Shown here: piece by piece, positions 32,755 to 41,858 of the stretch
How the letters are laid out: each line of letters begins with the position of its first letter
Position numbering within the stretch: the first letter of the stretch is position 1
NCBI RefSeq assembly: GCF_016863175.1
Contig: NZ_BOOJ01000058.1
Span: 1-64,000 of the forward strand
From: Paraplanobispora siamensis
Lineage (GTDB): Bacteria; Actinomycetota; Actinomycetes; Streptosporangiales; Streptosporangiaceae
Length of the DNA stretch: 64,000 bases
Direction of reading: 5' to 3'
Program-made: the position numbers and the translations under genes
Notes under the pieces: model-generated
The model's database searches: none
Told to the model about the DNA's origin: nothing
Seen by the model: the letters and a program-made list of their open reading frames with translations, nothing else

Positions 32755-34139
32755 CGGGTGGCCGTCCGTTCGCCGCTCAGCGCCTCGGTCAAGAGAGCGG
32801 CGCGTTCGTCCGAGAGCGGCACCGCGATCTTGGCCAGGTCAGGCGAGGACCGGCCCCCCGCCCGCAGCCGTTTCGCCAGCACGCCGTGTGCGGCCAGCCG
32901 TTCGACGGCGTCGGACGGGGCGGTGACCCAGGGCAGCGACGGATGCCCCGGATCCGGGGTGAGGCCGAAGGCGGTGAGGACCCGCACGGCGCGGGGCCGC
33001 ATCAGGCCGATCCTGGATCGCAGCCCGCCCAGCGGGTCGGGCAGCGCCAGCATCCGCAGGCCCGCCTGGAAAGCCGGCTCGCCGGTCTGCAGAGCGGGCA
33101 CGCTCGCCCGCACCCGCCGGGTCAGCGCGGCCGACGCGACGGCGTACCCCACCCGCAGCCCGCCCTGGCAGTAGCCTTTGGACAGCCCGCGGACCACCAC
33201 CAGGTTGCGGTGCCGCCCGGTCAGCCGTACCGCGCTCAGCCCGGGTTCGAGGTAGTTGGCGTTGGCCTCGTCCAGGACGACGATCGCGCCGAGCCGCGAC
33301 GCCTCCTCCAGCACGGTCGCCAGCTCGCCGAGCGGGTGGACGACGCCGCGCTGCGTCGGCCGGTCGGCGATCACCAGGGACGGCCGCGTCCGCCGCAGCT
33401 CCTCGCACCAGGACGGGCCCGGCCCGCCGTCGTCGAAGAAGCGCACCGGGGAGCGCGCCTGCGTCACCCAGCCGGGCACGTCGGCGAAGCCGTACCGCCC
33501 CACCAGCACGGTTCCGCCGTCGGCCAGCGGCACGAGGTCGCGCAGCAGCGAGGCCACCCCCGCCCCGAACGTCACGTGATCGGGCTCGACGGGCCATCCG
33601 AGGCACCGCGACAGGACGTCCCCCGCCCGGCCGCCATAGGGGTCGTGCAGGGCGTAGGCCCGGGCCGTCTCGGCGATGGCCGTCATCTCGCGCCAGACCT
33701 CGCGCGGGTCGGGATCCGGCCAGTTGACCTCGTCCGGCGACCACCGCAGGTCCAGCAGGCCCGCGCCGTCCTCCTCGTACGCCCGGCCGGCCACGTCCGG
33801 CGCCGGCACCGCCACGCCCCGGGCCAGCACGCACCCGCCGGTCGCGGCGATCACCTCATACCCGCACTCCCTCACGTCCTCGCCCCCCACCGCGCAGAGC
33901 AGACCCTCCGGGGGCAGGGACAGGACCAGCCGCCGGAAGGCCGGCCCGCTCAGGCCCGCACCGTCCACGAGCGTCACCCCGGCCGGCGGGTCCGCCACGG
34001 CGCGAAACCCCGCGGCGGCCAGCCCCGCCGACCAGGCGGCGAGGTCCCCGGCCGCGATCCACACCTCCGGTCCCGCGCCCGCCGCCCGCAGCAGCCGCCC
34101 CACGACCGCGTACCCCGCGTACCCCGTGCACCCCGTCAT
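32751..34139 (-). CDS. PLP-dependent aminotransferase, fold type I
   Basis: 462 residues. The first 115 are an extra N-terminal domain, Rossmann-like or epimerase-like (MTGCTGYAGYAVVGRLL, AAWSAGLAAAGFRAVADPPA). Then a histidinol-phosphate-aminotransferase-like fold: ALHDPYGGRAGD, FGAGVASLLRDLVPLADGGT, the Asp-x-Ala in VVLDEANANYLEP and the PLP Lys in RGLSKGYCQGGLRVGYAVAS. It starts one base after the upstream gene ends and overlaps the next. It probably makes or converts an amino acid building block. Decarboxylase activity is an alternative. Confidence 0.82.
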   Translation of the reverse strand: MTGCTGYAGYAVVGRLLRAAGAGPEVWIAAGDLAAWSAGLAAAGFRAVADPPAGVTLVDGAGLSGPAFRRLVLSLPPEGLLCAVGGEDVRECGYEVIAATGGCVLARGVAVPAPDVAGRAYEEDGAGLLDLRWSPDEVNWPDPDPREVWREMTAIAETARAYALHDPYGGRAGDVLSRCLGWPVEPDHVTFGAGVASLLRDLVPLADGGTVLVGRYGFADVPGWVTQARSPVRFFDDGGPGPSWCEELRRTRPSLVIADRPTQRGVVHPLGELATVLEEASRLGAIVVLDEANANYLEPGLSAVRLTGRHRNLVVVRGLSKGYCQGGLRVGYAVASAALTRRVRASVPALQTGEPAFQAGLRMLALPDPLGGLRSRIGLMRPRAVRVLTAFGLTPDPGHPSLPWVTAPSDAVERLAAHGVLAKRLRAGGRSSPDLAKIAVPLSDERAALLTEALSGERTATR

Positions 34140-34140
34140 G

Positions 34141-35247
34141 TCAGGACGCCTCCCACACCGCCAGCGGCACGATCATCTCTCCCACGCTCACCGACCCGTG
34201 CTCCCAGGCCACGCCCGGCTCCGGCACGGGAAAGCTCGGCCCCACCGCGAGACAGACCACCTCCCCGAGCGCGTGCCGTACCGAACCCTCCAGGGCCAGC
34301 AGCCCCAGCCCGGCCAGCCCGTCCGGCGTCGTCACCAGGCCGTCGTCACCCAGCAGCTCGGCCAGCCTGCCGGCGACCTCGTCAGCCCTGCCGGGCTTCG
34401 GATAGGCCCACCGCACCCGTCCGGCCCCGCCGGGCGGCAGCGCACACGTGCCGGGCCCGGTCACCGCCGCGAAGCCCTCGGCCAGCGCGGGCGGGCACCG
34501 GCTCGGCACGGCTCCGTGGTCGGACAGGGCCAGCACCGTGTGCCCTTGATCGGCGAGACGCCGGGCGAGCGTCCCGATCTCGCGCAACGCCGCGTCCAGC
34601 TCAGCCGAGGGACCGGTCCGGTGCACGCAGTCGTCCACGTTGATCCACGACCACACCAGCGACCGTCCCGGCCCGCGCCGCGCCAGCCCGGCCGTGACCT
34701 CGGCGGCGGCCGCCTCCGCGATGGCCGCAGGCTCGTACCGGATCTTCTCCCAGTCCGCGTACGGCGGCAGCGCGATCGCGCCTCCGGTGACCGCCGAGCG
34801 CCACCAGGCGGGCCAGGTCGCCATCTCGCCGGGATTGACCAGGCACCGCACGCCGCGCGCGGACAGCCGCTCGAACACGGTCTCTCCCACCGTCCCGGGC
34901 GCGGGCCCCTCGGCGAAGCAGTCGGCCAGCTCACCGCCTGCGCGGAACCGCACGCCGACCAGGCCGTGCTCCTCGGCCCCCGCGCCGGTCAGCACGGTGG
35001 GCCAGGCGGTCACCGACGTGCTGGGGAACGTCGTCGTCAGCGCCGTCAGCCGGTCGGGCGCGAGGGTCGCGGCGGCGTGGTCGTAACCCAGCCCGTCGAA
35101 GGCGAGCACCACGGCGCTGTCCCATTCGCCCTCGGCGAGCAGGCCGGGGACGCGGGCCAGGGACTGTTCCCCGGAGGGCGCGACACCGAGACCGCCCGGC
35201 AACCGGCAGCGGCGTTCGAGTTCGGGCCGGTCGACGAACTGCCACAT
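34141..35247 (-). CDS. Alkaline-phosphatase-superfamily phosphodiesterase/phosphatase
   Basis: 368 residues. Metal site Asp in VLAFDGLGYDHA, nucleophile Thr/Ser in TTFPSTSVTAWPTVLTGAGA, a second metal set in SWINVDDCVHRTG and ALSDHGAVPSR. This is the nucleotide pyrophosphatase/phosphodiesterase (PF01663-like) type. It begins the peptide operon. The ATG has no ribosome site and lies close to a -10-like GATATTT, so the operon transcript may be leaderless. It may remove phosphate from an intermediate or hydrolyse a nucleotide-activated one. Confidence 0.78.
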   Translation of the reverse strand: MWQFVDRPELERRCRLPGGLGVAPSGEQSLARVPGLLAEGEWDSAVVLAFDGLGYDHAAATLAPDRLTALTTTFPSTSVTAWPTVLTGAGAEEHGLVGVRFRAGGELADCFAEGPAPGTVGETVFERLSARGVRCLVNPGEMATWPAWWRSAVTGGAIALPPYADWEKIRYEPAAIAEAAAAEVTAGLARRGPGRSLVWSWINVDDCVHRTGPSAELDAALREIGTLARRLADQGHTVLALSDHGAVPSRCPPALAEGFAAVTGPGTCALPPGGAGRVRWAYPKPGRADEVAGRLAELLGDDGLVTTPDGLAGLGLLALEGSVRHALGEVVCLAVGPSFPVPEPGVAWEHGSVSVGEMIVPLAVWEAS

Positions 35248-35460
35248 CCGACAAATATCGCAGCGCCCCCGTCAAGAGTCCATCGGTGCCCTTCCTCCGC
35301 CCGGAGGCAGGACGCACGCCACGGAAACGTCGTATTCGAGTGCGATCACTCCGCATAGGCCCTCTTCGCCGGGGGGCCGTGCTGTGTCGGATCCGGAAGG
35401 CCACGGCCTTCAGATAGAGGTCGGCCGAGGGGTTTGCCGACGCTGCAAACGACAGCGTGC

Positions 35461-36408
35461 TCAGCTGAGGTTGAAGGCGACATCCGTGACCCGGACGGTC
35501 CGCACCCGGGAGTCGTCAAGCAGCGCGCGCAGGTCGCCCACCCGCCAGGATTCGGCGACGAAGGCGTACGCGAGGCCTTTGTCGGCCGCCCCGGCCAATC
35601 GCGCGCGGGTCAGCGACAGGCCGCGCAGGCCGGCGTCGTCTCCGGGGCGCAGTTCGGCCGTCCAGGAGCGGAATGCGGCCAGGGCCTCCTCCGGCTCCTT
35701 CGTACATCCCGGCTCGGGGGTGTGCTCTTTCGTGTGCCCTTCGAAGGGGGCCATGCGGGCGTTCCAGCTGATCGCGTTCTCGTTGGCGCCTCCGAAGGGC
35801 TGATAGACGTAGGTGACCATGCCGCAGTAGTCATCCCGGCCGGTGAAGTCGGCGACCTGGGTCGTGGCCAGCGGGTGTTCGAACTCCACCAGCGCGACCG
35901 CGTTCATGCCCGCGGGCAGGGCGTCCAGGCGCTTGCGGGTCTGACTACGGGCCGCGTCCTGGCTCTGGTCGCGCTCGCCGATGGTCATGAGGCTGTGGTC
36001 CAGTGCCGAGTCACCGATGGGTGCGGCGCCGACGGTGTCGATCGCGCCGGAGGAGTCCTTGGTGATCTCGTAGGTGACGCGTCGGCCGGGGACGTCTTCG
36101 CTGATGCCGTCGTCTGCGGTGAGCGGCTCGCCCACCAGGGTCAGGTGCTCGCTCCATCCGTCGTCGTCGTGGGCGAGTGCGTGGAAGCGGTGGTCGGGGT
36201 TGGCGATCTTCGCGGCGGTGCCCATGATCACGGCGAAACGTTCATCGGCCCGATCCGGCCCGCGGGCATCGGCGATCATGGACAGGGCGACACCGCCGGC
36301 CATGAACAGCAGCACGGTCATGACAATGACCTGGGCCAGAGACCGGGCCACCAGCGTCCAGTCGGGTTCCCCGGGCGCGTAGGGAGAGGGAACTCTGATC
36401 AGGGACAT
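35461..36408 (-). CDS. Membrane-anchored hypothetical protein
   Basis: 315 residues from ATG 36408 (start MSLIRVPSPYAPGEPDWTLV). One TM helix near 24-46 (SLAQVIVMTVLLFMAGGVAL). The long outer domain has two Cys (DDYCGMVTY, EPGCTKEPEE) that could form a disulfide, and a C-terminal half with repeated alpha/beta character (GLSLTRARLAGAADKGLAYA). No family recognised. It stands alone after the peptide operon, in the same direction. Confidence 0.65.
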   Translation of the reverse strand: MSLIRVPSPYAPGEPDWTLVARSLAQVIVMTVLLFMAGGVALSMIADARGPDRADERFAVIMGTAAKIANPDHRFHALAHDDDGWSEHLTLVGEPLTADDGISEDVPGRRVTYEITKDSSGAIDTVGAAPIGDSALDHSLMTIGERDQSQDAARSQTRKRLDALPAGMNAVALVEFEHPLATTQVADFTGRDDYCGMVTYVYQPFGGANENAISWNARMAPFEGHTKEHTPEPGCTKEPEEALAAFRSWTAELRPGDDAGLRGLSLTRARLAGAADKGLAYAFVAESWRVGDLRALLDDSRVRTVRVTDVAFNLS

Positions 36409-36803
36409 GTCTCGCTCGCAGGACATCTATAAACGGACTAATCGCCACAAAGAGTACGTTAATGCTCGCCTCTTGTCGTCCGCCGTCCAGTCCGGGGAGC
36501 GCCCGCCCGTGGAGGTGCTGCCGTCAAAATCCGGACCGGCTCTCACCGATGCCACTCCGTCGGGGGCGGCGCTGGAGGTACAGGTTGGCGATAGGGCAGA
36601 GGGCTTCCTCTGCTTTTCCCCAAGGAAGTCCAAGCGTCGGCAAAAACCGGCAAATGCCGTAAAGCGCCATGTAAAGGGCACATAAGGTTGCTTCGCTCTG
36701 TTCACCGAGTGAGGAACCCTCATGCCCGCCTCTTCCCCTCTTCCGCAACCGCAGCGCATGCCAGGCGCTGCCTGCGCGGTGTCCGCCCTGCCGTCCGCAT
36801 CGG
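36409..36803. other. Gap, no convincing gene
   Basis: About 395 bases. Frames on both strands run through it but their compositions (Cys/Arg/Ser-rich, no ribosome sites) look like chance. Near 36640 there are CGGC-aaaaa-CCGG and CGGCAAATGCCG dyads in a lower-GC stretch. It probably holds promoters for the flanking minus-strand gene. Confidence 0.35.
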
Positions 36804-37154
36804 CTATGCATCGGTTCCGGTAGCGCGTGCGGGGGCACCGCCGTCGGGCAGGTCGTGCTGGGTGAAGATGTCGATGAGCAGCCGTACGGGCAGGTCGGCC
36901 TCGGTCGGGTAGCGGAAGCCGCGTTCGGAGTTGAGGGTGTAGTGGTTGCGCCGGCCGACCTTGTCGTGGGTCAGATAGCCCTCGTGGTGCAGGTCGGAGA
37001 CGATGCTCTGCACGGCGCGCTCGGTGATGCCGATCCGGGCGGCGATGTCGCGGATGCGCACTTGCGGATCGCGGGCGATCTCCACCGGCACCCGGGCATG
37101 GTGGGTGAGAAACGTCCAGGTGGAGGCGGGCTCACCACCGTTGGTCGAGACCAT
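36804..37154 (-). CDS. Winged-HTH regulator (MarR/ArsR-like)
   Basis: 116 residues from ATG 37154, with AAGAGGTGAC upstream; a longer start at 37250 adds disordered sequence. HTH: DIAARIGITERAVQSIVSDL then HHEGYLTHDKVGRRNHYTLN as the wing. The C-terminus (LPVRLLIDIFTQHDLPDGG) is a short helix. The type is frequent in actinomycetes as a stand-alone regulator. Target unknown. Confidence 0.78.
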   Translation of the reverse strand: MVSTNGGEPASTWTFLTHHARVPVEIARDPQVRIRDIAARIGITERAVQSIVSDLHHEGYLTHDKVGRRNHYTLNSERGFRYPTEADLPVRLLIDIFTQHDLPDGGAPARATGTDA

Positions 37155-37260
37155 GTCACCTCTTTTCGGGGCCGGGGTGAATTGGGCCGGGGAGTCACGA
37201 CGGCCGCCGGGCGCATCACTACCGAGCCGCTTTTCCGACGTGCGGGGCATCCGGACACCC

Positions 37261-37644
37261 TCAGCCGCCCTGGGTCACGGCGGCGGTGATGGCCTGCTCC
37301 ACCTCGGCATGGACCGGCAGGTGGCCGCCGAGGCCGGTGGTGGTCAGCAACCGGGCGGGCGCGGCGCGGGCGCCGGCCAGGTGCACCTGCACCCCCTCGG
37401 CGGCGCACGCTTGGGCGCACATCAGCAGCACGCGCAGGCCGGAGCTGTCCAGGAACCTCAGCTCGGTCAGGTCGAAGACGACATGGTCGCCGGCCCGGCG
37501 CACGCGCGCGACGTAGTCGGCCAGCTGGGCGCTGGTGGTGCGGTCGATCTCACCGGCGAGGGCGATGAGGCTCAGGCCGGGCAGGTGCTGATGGCGCATT
37601 CCCGCTGGACGGGGCGGGGGCTGCGATTGTCGGAAAGCACCCAT
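37261..37644 (-). CDS. STAS-domain anti-sigma-factor antagonist
   Basis: 127 residues. Core STAS motif: VVFDLTELRFLDSSGLRVLL, in which the serines of DSSG are the usual phosphorylation site for an anti-sigma kinase. Preceded by LIALAGEIDRTTSAQLADYV. It would free a sigma factor by binding its anti-sigma kinase in the unphosphorylated state. A TATAGT box lies 11 bases upstream of the ATG, so the leader is very short. No kinase or sigma gene is adjacent. Confidence 0.85.
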   Translation of the reverse strand: MGAFRQSQPPPRPAGMRHQHLPGLSLIALAGEIDRTTSAQLADYVARVRRAGDHVVFDLTELRFLDSSGLRVLLMCAQACAAEGVQVHLAGARAAPARLLTTTGLGGHLPVHAEVEQAITAAVTQGG

Positions 37645-38365
37645 AGCCTTTGACTATAAACCCTGCGTGGCGGAGCCGATACCCCCCGTAGAGAGATGTA
37701 TGAAGGTTCCGGAGAAAGCCGAAGAAAGATTCCGGAAACTCGGCTCAAGAATTGGTGTTCGGCGAGCCGCCCACCCCTGTCCGTCCGCTGGGGGAAGGCG
37801 CCTGTCGCCGAAGCCGTGGCGGTTGTGCGCGGTGAGGACAAAACCGCCGGTAATGGCGGTGGTCCGCTCGATGACCGACGCCACCGCATTTGGATCCCTT
37901 TGACGCTGTTGATTGACGGTGATTTTGTCTATGTAGCCCCGGCCTCCGGACATAAACGATGAAGAAATCTTCCGGAAGTGCGGTTCAAGAATTGCTTCGA
38001 AAGGGATCGGCGATTCCCCTTTTGGTCAATAGTAAAGCACATGCCGCCAATGGATCGCGGTGGCGGTGTGCCTGCGGTGAGGATTCTTCTGGCCGTGGAT
38101 GGGTTATTCCCTTTTTGTATGTATAACGAGACCGGTCTTCGAGGCCTGCATCGGTGAATCCCTGCGCTGACCGCCGGCGCTTTTTCGAGGGCCCCTGCCT
38201 CCTTCCCGGGCCGGTGCCCGCTCCCAGGGGGCGCTTGGTAACTTCAGGTGACAGACTGTCATGTAATGCTCACTCTCGGTTGGCCATCGCCTGCCGAGAC
38301 GAGCCGGTCATCCGCTCTGCCGCGCAGCACGACAGCGTCAAGGTGGGAGAAATCTGGGAGGTGCC
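37645..38365. other. 720-bp intergenic, lower GC, with direct repeats
   Basis: No gene seen. Much of it (about 37650-38150) is visibly poorer in GC than the rest of the window. It contains two copies of a roughly 34-base repeat exactly 240 bp apart (37721 and 37961; each with GAAGAAA, the palindrome TTCCGGAA and TCAAGAATTG; about 28 of 34 match). It separates the STAS gene from a divergent histidine kinase gene and must hold both promoters; a structured RNA or recently acquired DNA is possible. Confidence 0.5.
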
Positions 38366-40015
38366 GTGGCCGAGGCCGGCAGCGAAGGCGGACTGGGCGG
38401 CCGATGGGTCGTGTTCCTCAGCCCGGTGGTGTGGCTGCTGCTGGTGGCGCTCGCGGCGGGAACGTGGATGTGGGCCGGCTCGTTCCTGCGGGCCGCCGAG
38501 AAAGAGGGGATGATTCAGCGCACCCAGGTGGCGGCCGACTTCATCCGGTCCTACATGACCGGAATCGCGGCCAGGCAGCGGCAGGACGCCAGCAAGGCCC
38601 TGGCCGACCGGACCGTCAGCGCCGACCGGCTGGAGATCTTCGGCGGCGGACTCGGCTACACCTCCATGATCGTGCTCGATCGGCAGGGCCGCGCCCTGGC
38701 CATCTGGCCGCCGCGGCCCGAGCTGCTCGGCCAGGACCTGACCGGCAGCCAGCCGCACGTCCGGGTGGCCCTGCTGCAGGACCGGATCGCCGTCTCCAAC
38801 GTGTTCACCTCGGCTGTGGTGCCCAACCAGTCCCTCACCGCGATCGCCGTACCGTTTGCGACCCCGCAGGGGCAGCGGATCTTCTCCGGCGGATTCATCG
38901 TCGCCGACAGCCCGCTGGGGAACTATCTGCGCGAGGCCATCGCCCCGCCCGGCGGCTACGCCTACCTGGTCGACCGGTTCGGCGACGTGGTGGCCACCAC
39001 CAGAAACCCGGGAGCGCAGGTCATCTCGCTGTCCCGCTTCGCCCCGCAACTGGCCGCGGCGCTGCGGCAAGGATCGAGTGGCGACTATCAGCGGGCGGGA
39101 CAGGAGTGGCATTACACCTCCGCCTCGGTCTGGCCGGACAGCTGGCGGCTGGTGATCGTGGCCCCGCACCAGAGGCTGTACGCCGAGCCCGACGAGGAGC
39201 ATCGGCGCTTCGGGGTCGTCCTGCTGGTCTCCGCGCTGTGCGGCCTGGTGGCCGCCGCGGCGCTCACCTACATCGCGCACCGGCGCTGGCAGGGACAACA
39301 GCAGCTACTGCGACAGGATGCCCAGCTGCGCGCCTTCCACGCCGAGCTGGAGCTGTTCGCCGCCAGCATCTCCCACGACCTGCGCACCCCGCTGACCGCG
39401 ATGAGCACATCCGCCGAGGTCCTGGCCGAGCACTACCCGGGCCAGATGTCCACCGAGGAGGCGCTCGTGTTCGTGAGGAAGATCCGGTCCAGCGCGACCC
39501 GGATGGGTGACCTCATCACCGCGCTGCTGGCCTTCTCCCAGTTGCAACGCGGGCAGATCGACCGGCAGCCCGTGGACCTGGCCACGCTCACCGACCAGGT
39601 GTGGGCCAAGCTGGCCAGGAACCGGGGCGAACGCGACATCCGCTTCGAGCGCGCCGACCTGCCGCCCTGCCAGGGCGACTCCGAGCTGCTGCGGCAGGCG
39701 CTGGCCACCCTGCTGGACAACGCCATCGAATCCACCCGGGACCGGCCGACCGCCCGCATCGGGGTCGGTTACGAGGCCGGACCGGAGGGCTTCATCACCT
39801 ACCGCATCCACGATGACGGTACCGGGCTCGACGCCGACCAGCTGAAGGAGGTGTTCACTCCCTTCCAGCGGCTGCGCCGTACCGGCACCTACCAGAGCGT
39901 CGGCATGGGCCTGAGCCTGGTGCAGCGCATCATCACCCGGCACCGCGGCCGCATCTGGGTCGAGTCCACCCCCGACGGGGGCACCACCTTCTTCTTCACC
40001 CTGCCCACCGCGTGA
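38366..40015 (+). CDS. Membrane sensor histidine kinase
   Basis: 549 residues from GTG 38366, behind GGGAGGTGCC. TM1 at about 14-36, an extracytoplasmic double-Cache-like sensor domain (about 45-280; TSMIVLDRQGRALAIWPPRP, GGYAYLVDRFGDVVATTRNP), TM2 at about 283-305. Then HisKA with His337 in ASISHDLRTPLTAMSTSAEV, and HATPase motifs DNAIEST, HDDGTGLDADQ and GMGLSLVQRI. It is complete and probably senses a small ligand outside the cell. No response regulator follows. Confidence 0.9.
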   Translation: MAEAGSEGGLGGRWVVFLSPVVWLLLVALAAGTWMWAGSFLRAAEKEGMIQRTQVAADFIRSYMTGIAARQRQDASKALADRTVSADRLEIFGGGLGYTSMIVLDRQGRALAIWPPRPELLGQDLTGSQPHVRVALLQDRIAVSNVFTSAVVPNQSLTAIAVPFATPQGQRIFSGGFIVADSPLGNYLREAIAPPGGYAYLVDRFGDVVATTRNPGAQVISLSRFAPQLAAALRQGSSGDYQRAGQEWHYTSASVWPDSWRLVIVAPHQRLYAEPDEEHRRFGVVLLVSALCGLVAAAALTYIAHRRWQGQQQLLRQDAQLRAFHAELELFAASISHDLRTPLTAMSTSAEVLAEHYPGQMSTEEALVFVRKIRSSATRMGDLITALLAFSQLQRGQIDRQPVDLATLTDQVWAKLARNRGERDIRFERADLPPCQGDSELLRQALATLLDNAIESTRDRPTARIGVGYEAGPEGFITYRIHDDGTGLDADQLKEVFTPFQRLRRTGTYQSVGMGLSLVQRIITRHRGRIWVESTPDGGTTFFFTLPTA

Positions 40016-40041
40016 GCTCACCCCTGCGGCAGGCTGGTTGA

Positions 40042-40965
40042 ATGCGGCACGTGACCGACGCGACCGTAGAGCAGATGCGGGACCTGGCCGAGCGGGAAGG
40101 CCTGGCCGATCGATGGCCCGAGATCCAGGCCGCGGCACTGCCCGCGTTCGCGGCCGATGTCGTGCCCGATGGTCCGATCCTGCCCACCGGCAGCCGCCTG
40201 GGGGGCAGCCCTGCCCTGCCCGGCTCCGCTCACTGGCCCACCGCCGGCGGCGAGGCGCTGACGTTCGTCGGCCAGCTCGATCTCGGGGCCTTCGACGCGT
40301 CGATCGTCGGCCTGCCTGCCGTCGGCCTGCTCAGCTTCTTCGTCGGAGTCGATGAGCCGGCCGCGAACGTCGTGCACGCGATCCGGTACTTTCCCGACGC
40401 GTCGCGCTTGCGGGAGTGCGCGCCCCCGACTGCCCGCTTCCACAACGAGGAGCTGAGCGGGTTTCCCGCCTGCGCGTTGCGTGTGCAGGCGACGGTGAGT
40501 CTGCCGCAACAGCTGCTGTGGGACCTGGGTGATCTCGGTGAGCGCCTGCAGGGGCTGCCCCGTCCCGCGCCTTCCGGCCTCGACGGCCGCAGCCGCACCG
40601 GCGGTCATCCTCAGGACGGCACCGGCCGGGACGCCTACCTGTGCCTGTCGGGCCGGGAATCCATCCTGTTCCACTGGTACAGAACCGTGCAGGAGCTGCA
40701 GGCCGAGCGATCGCGGCGGGCCGAGGGAGGAGCCGATGAACCAGATGCCCGTGACCGGGTGGTGGAGGACCTGGAGTGGTTCATCGCAGGGCGTCGAGAG
40801 CACGATGAGGAGATCGGGCACTGGCGTGTCCTGTTCTCGGTCGACTCCCACCGGGCGGCCGACATGGTGTGGTGGGATGCCGGTCAGCTCGACTTCCTCA
40901 TCGACGAGCGGGACTTGGCCGGTGGCCGTTTCGACCGCACCTATGCCTGCATCGTCTCGTCCTGA
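40042..40965 (+). CDS. DUF1963 (YwqG-like) protein
   Basis: 307 residues. Signatures: SRLGGSPALPGSAHWPTAGG, LTFVGQLDLGAFDAS, GLLSFFVGVDEP, and the C-terminal SVDSHRAADMVWWDAGQLDF then LIDERDLAGGRFDRTYACI. Family members are of unknown function, cytosolic and often near conflict or stress genes. It begins 26 bases after the histidine kinase and may share its transcript. Confidence 0.82.
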   Translation: MRHVTDATVEQMRDLAEREGLADRWPEIQAAALPAFAADVVPDGPILPTGSRLGGSPALPGSAHWPTAGGEALTFVGQLDLGAFDASIVGLPAVGLLSFFVGVDEPAANVVHAIRYFPDASRLRECAPPTARFHNEELSGFPACALRVQATVSLPQQLLWDLGDLGERLQGLPRPAPSGLDGRSRTGGHPQDGTGRDAYLCLSGRESILFHWYRTVQELQAERSRRAEGGADEPDARDRVVEDLEWFIAGRREHDEEIGHWRVLFSVDSHRAADMVWWDAGQLDFLIDERDLAGGRFDRTYACIVSS

Positions 40966-41101
40966 TCGGCGGCTCGGGGTGACTCCACTGGTGTCCGGGC
41001 AAGGCCTTCTCGGGATCGGCTTGGCGGTGAGGCGGGTGGAGGTCTCCTCTTGGCTGTACGCAGGGTGTCGTCCATGGTGAGGTCAGGAGAGAGGAGCCGC
41101 G

Positions 41102-41536
41102 ATGACCCTGGCGATGAGCGCTGCCGAACGGGAGGCCTTCCTGGCCGGCGTCCACGTGGGCGTCCTGAGCGTCGCGCAAGAGGCGGAGCGGGCGCCACTG
41201 GCGATACCGGTCTGGTACCTGTACGAGCCCGGCGGTGACATCGCCTTCATCACCGCCCGGGACAGCCGCAAGATGGAGCTGATCGGCAGGGCGGGCCAGG
41301 TGAGCCTGGTGGCGCAGGACGGGCGGCCGCCCTACCGGTACGCCTCGGTGGAGGGCCCGGTCGTGGCGGTCCAGGACCCGGCACGGCCGGGAGACCGCAG
41401 AACGCTGGCCGAGCGCTACCTGGGCCCCGAAGGCGCCGCGCAGTACCTCGAGGCCACCAAGGACGTCGCCGACACCATGGTCATGGTCCGCGTGCGCCCG
41501 GAGCGCTGGTACACCCGGGACTACACCAAGCGGTGA
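41102..41536 (+). CDS. Pyridoxamine-phosphate-oxidase-like (PPOX) flavin/F420-binding protein
   Basis: 144 residues from ATG 41102, behind GAGAGGAG. Split-barrel motif: LAIPVWYLYEPGGDIAFITA, DSRKMELIGRAGQVSLVAQD, YASVEGPVVAVQDPA, and C-terminal VRVRPERWYTRDYTKR. In actinomycetes these bind FMN or F420 and reduce or oxidise diverse small molecules. Substrate unknown. Confidence 0.82.
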   Translation: MTLAMSAAEREAFLAGVHVGVLSVAQEAERAPLAIPVWYLYEPGGDIAFITARDSRKMELIGRAGQVSLVAQDGRPPYRYASVEGPVVAVQDPARPGDRRTLAERYLGPEGAAQYLEATKDVADTMVMVRVRPERWYTRDYTKR

Positions 41537-41858
41537 GCGGTCCGCGCCGATCCCGACGACCGCGTGTTCACCGACGCCCGATGGGCCGGCATCGCCGTCG
41601 GCACCCGCCGGGCTCGCCCGCCCGGTGCTGTGTCTGGCCGGCATCTCGGCCTCGACCACCCCGACCATGCGCGGCAATCTGGCGTGCCGGCGAGAACGGG
41701 CGGCTGATCAGGGATAGAGCGTTTCTCGTTGCCGATGGTCGCTTCGGTGCCGGTGTGTTTTGGTGGAGATGCGGCTGTCGTGCCTTTGTCGTGTCTTCGG
41801 TCGGCCGCGACCGGGCCGGCGTCGCGACTCGTCTGCGGCCGGCGAGGCGGAGGATCGC

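Noticed and set aside
32886-35358. Long plus-strand frames antisense to the aminotransferase and AP-superfamily genes
   Set aside because: Shadow frames of GC-rich coding DNA, with His/Pro/Arg noise and no motif.
36409-36803. Frames on both strands as a possible small gene
   Set aside because: No ribosome site and composition that looks like chance.
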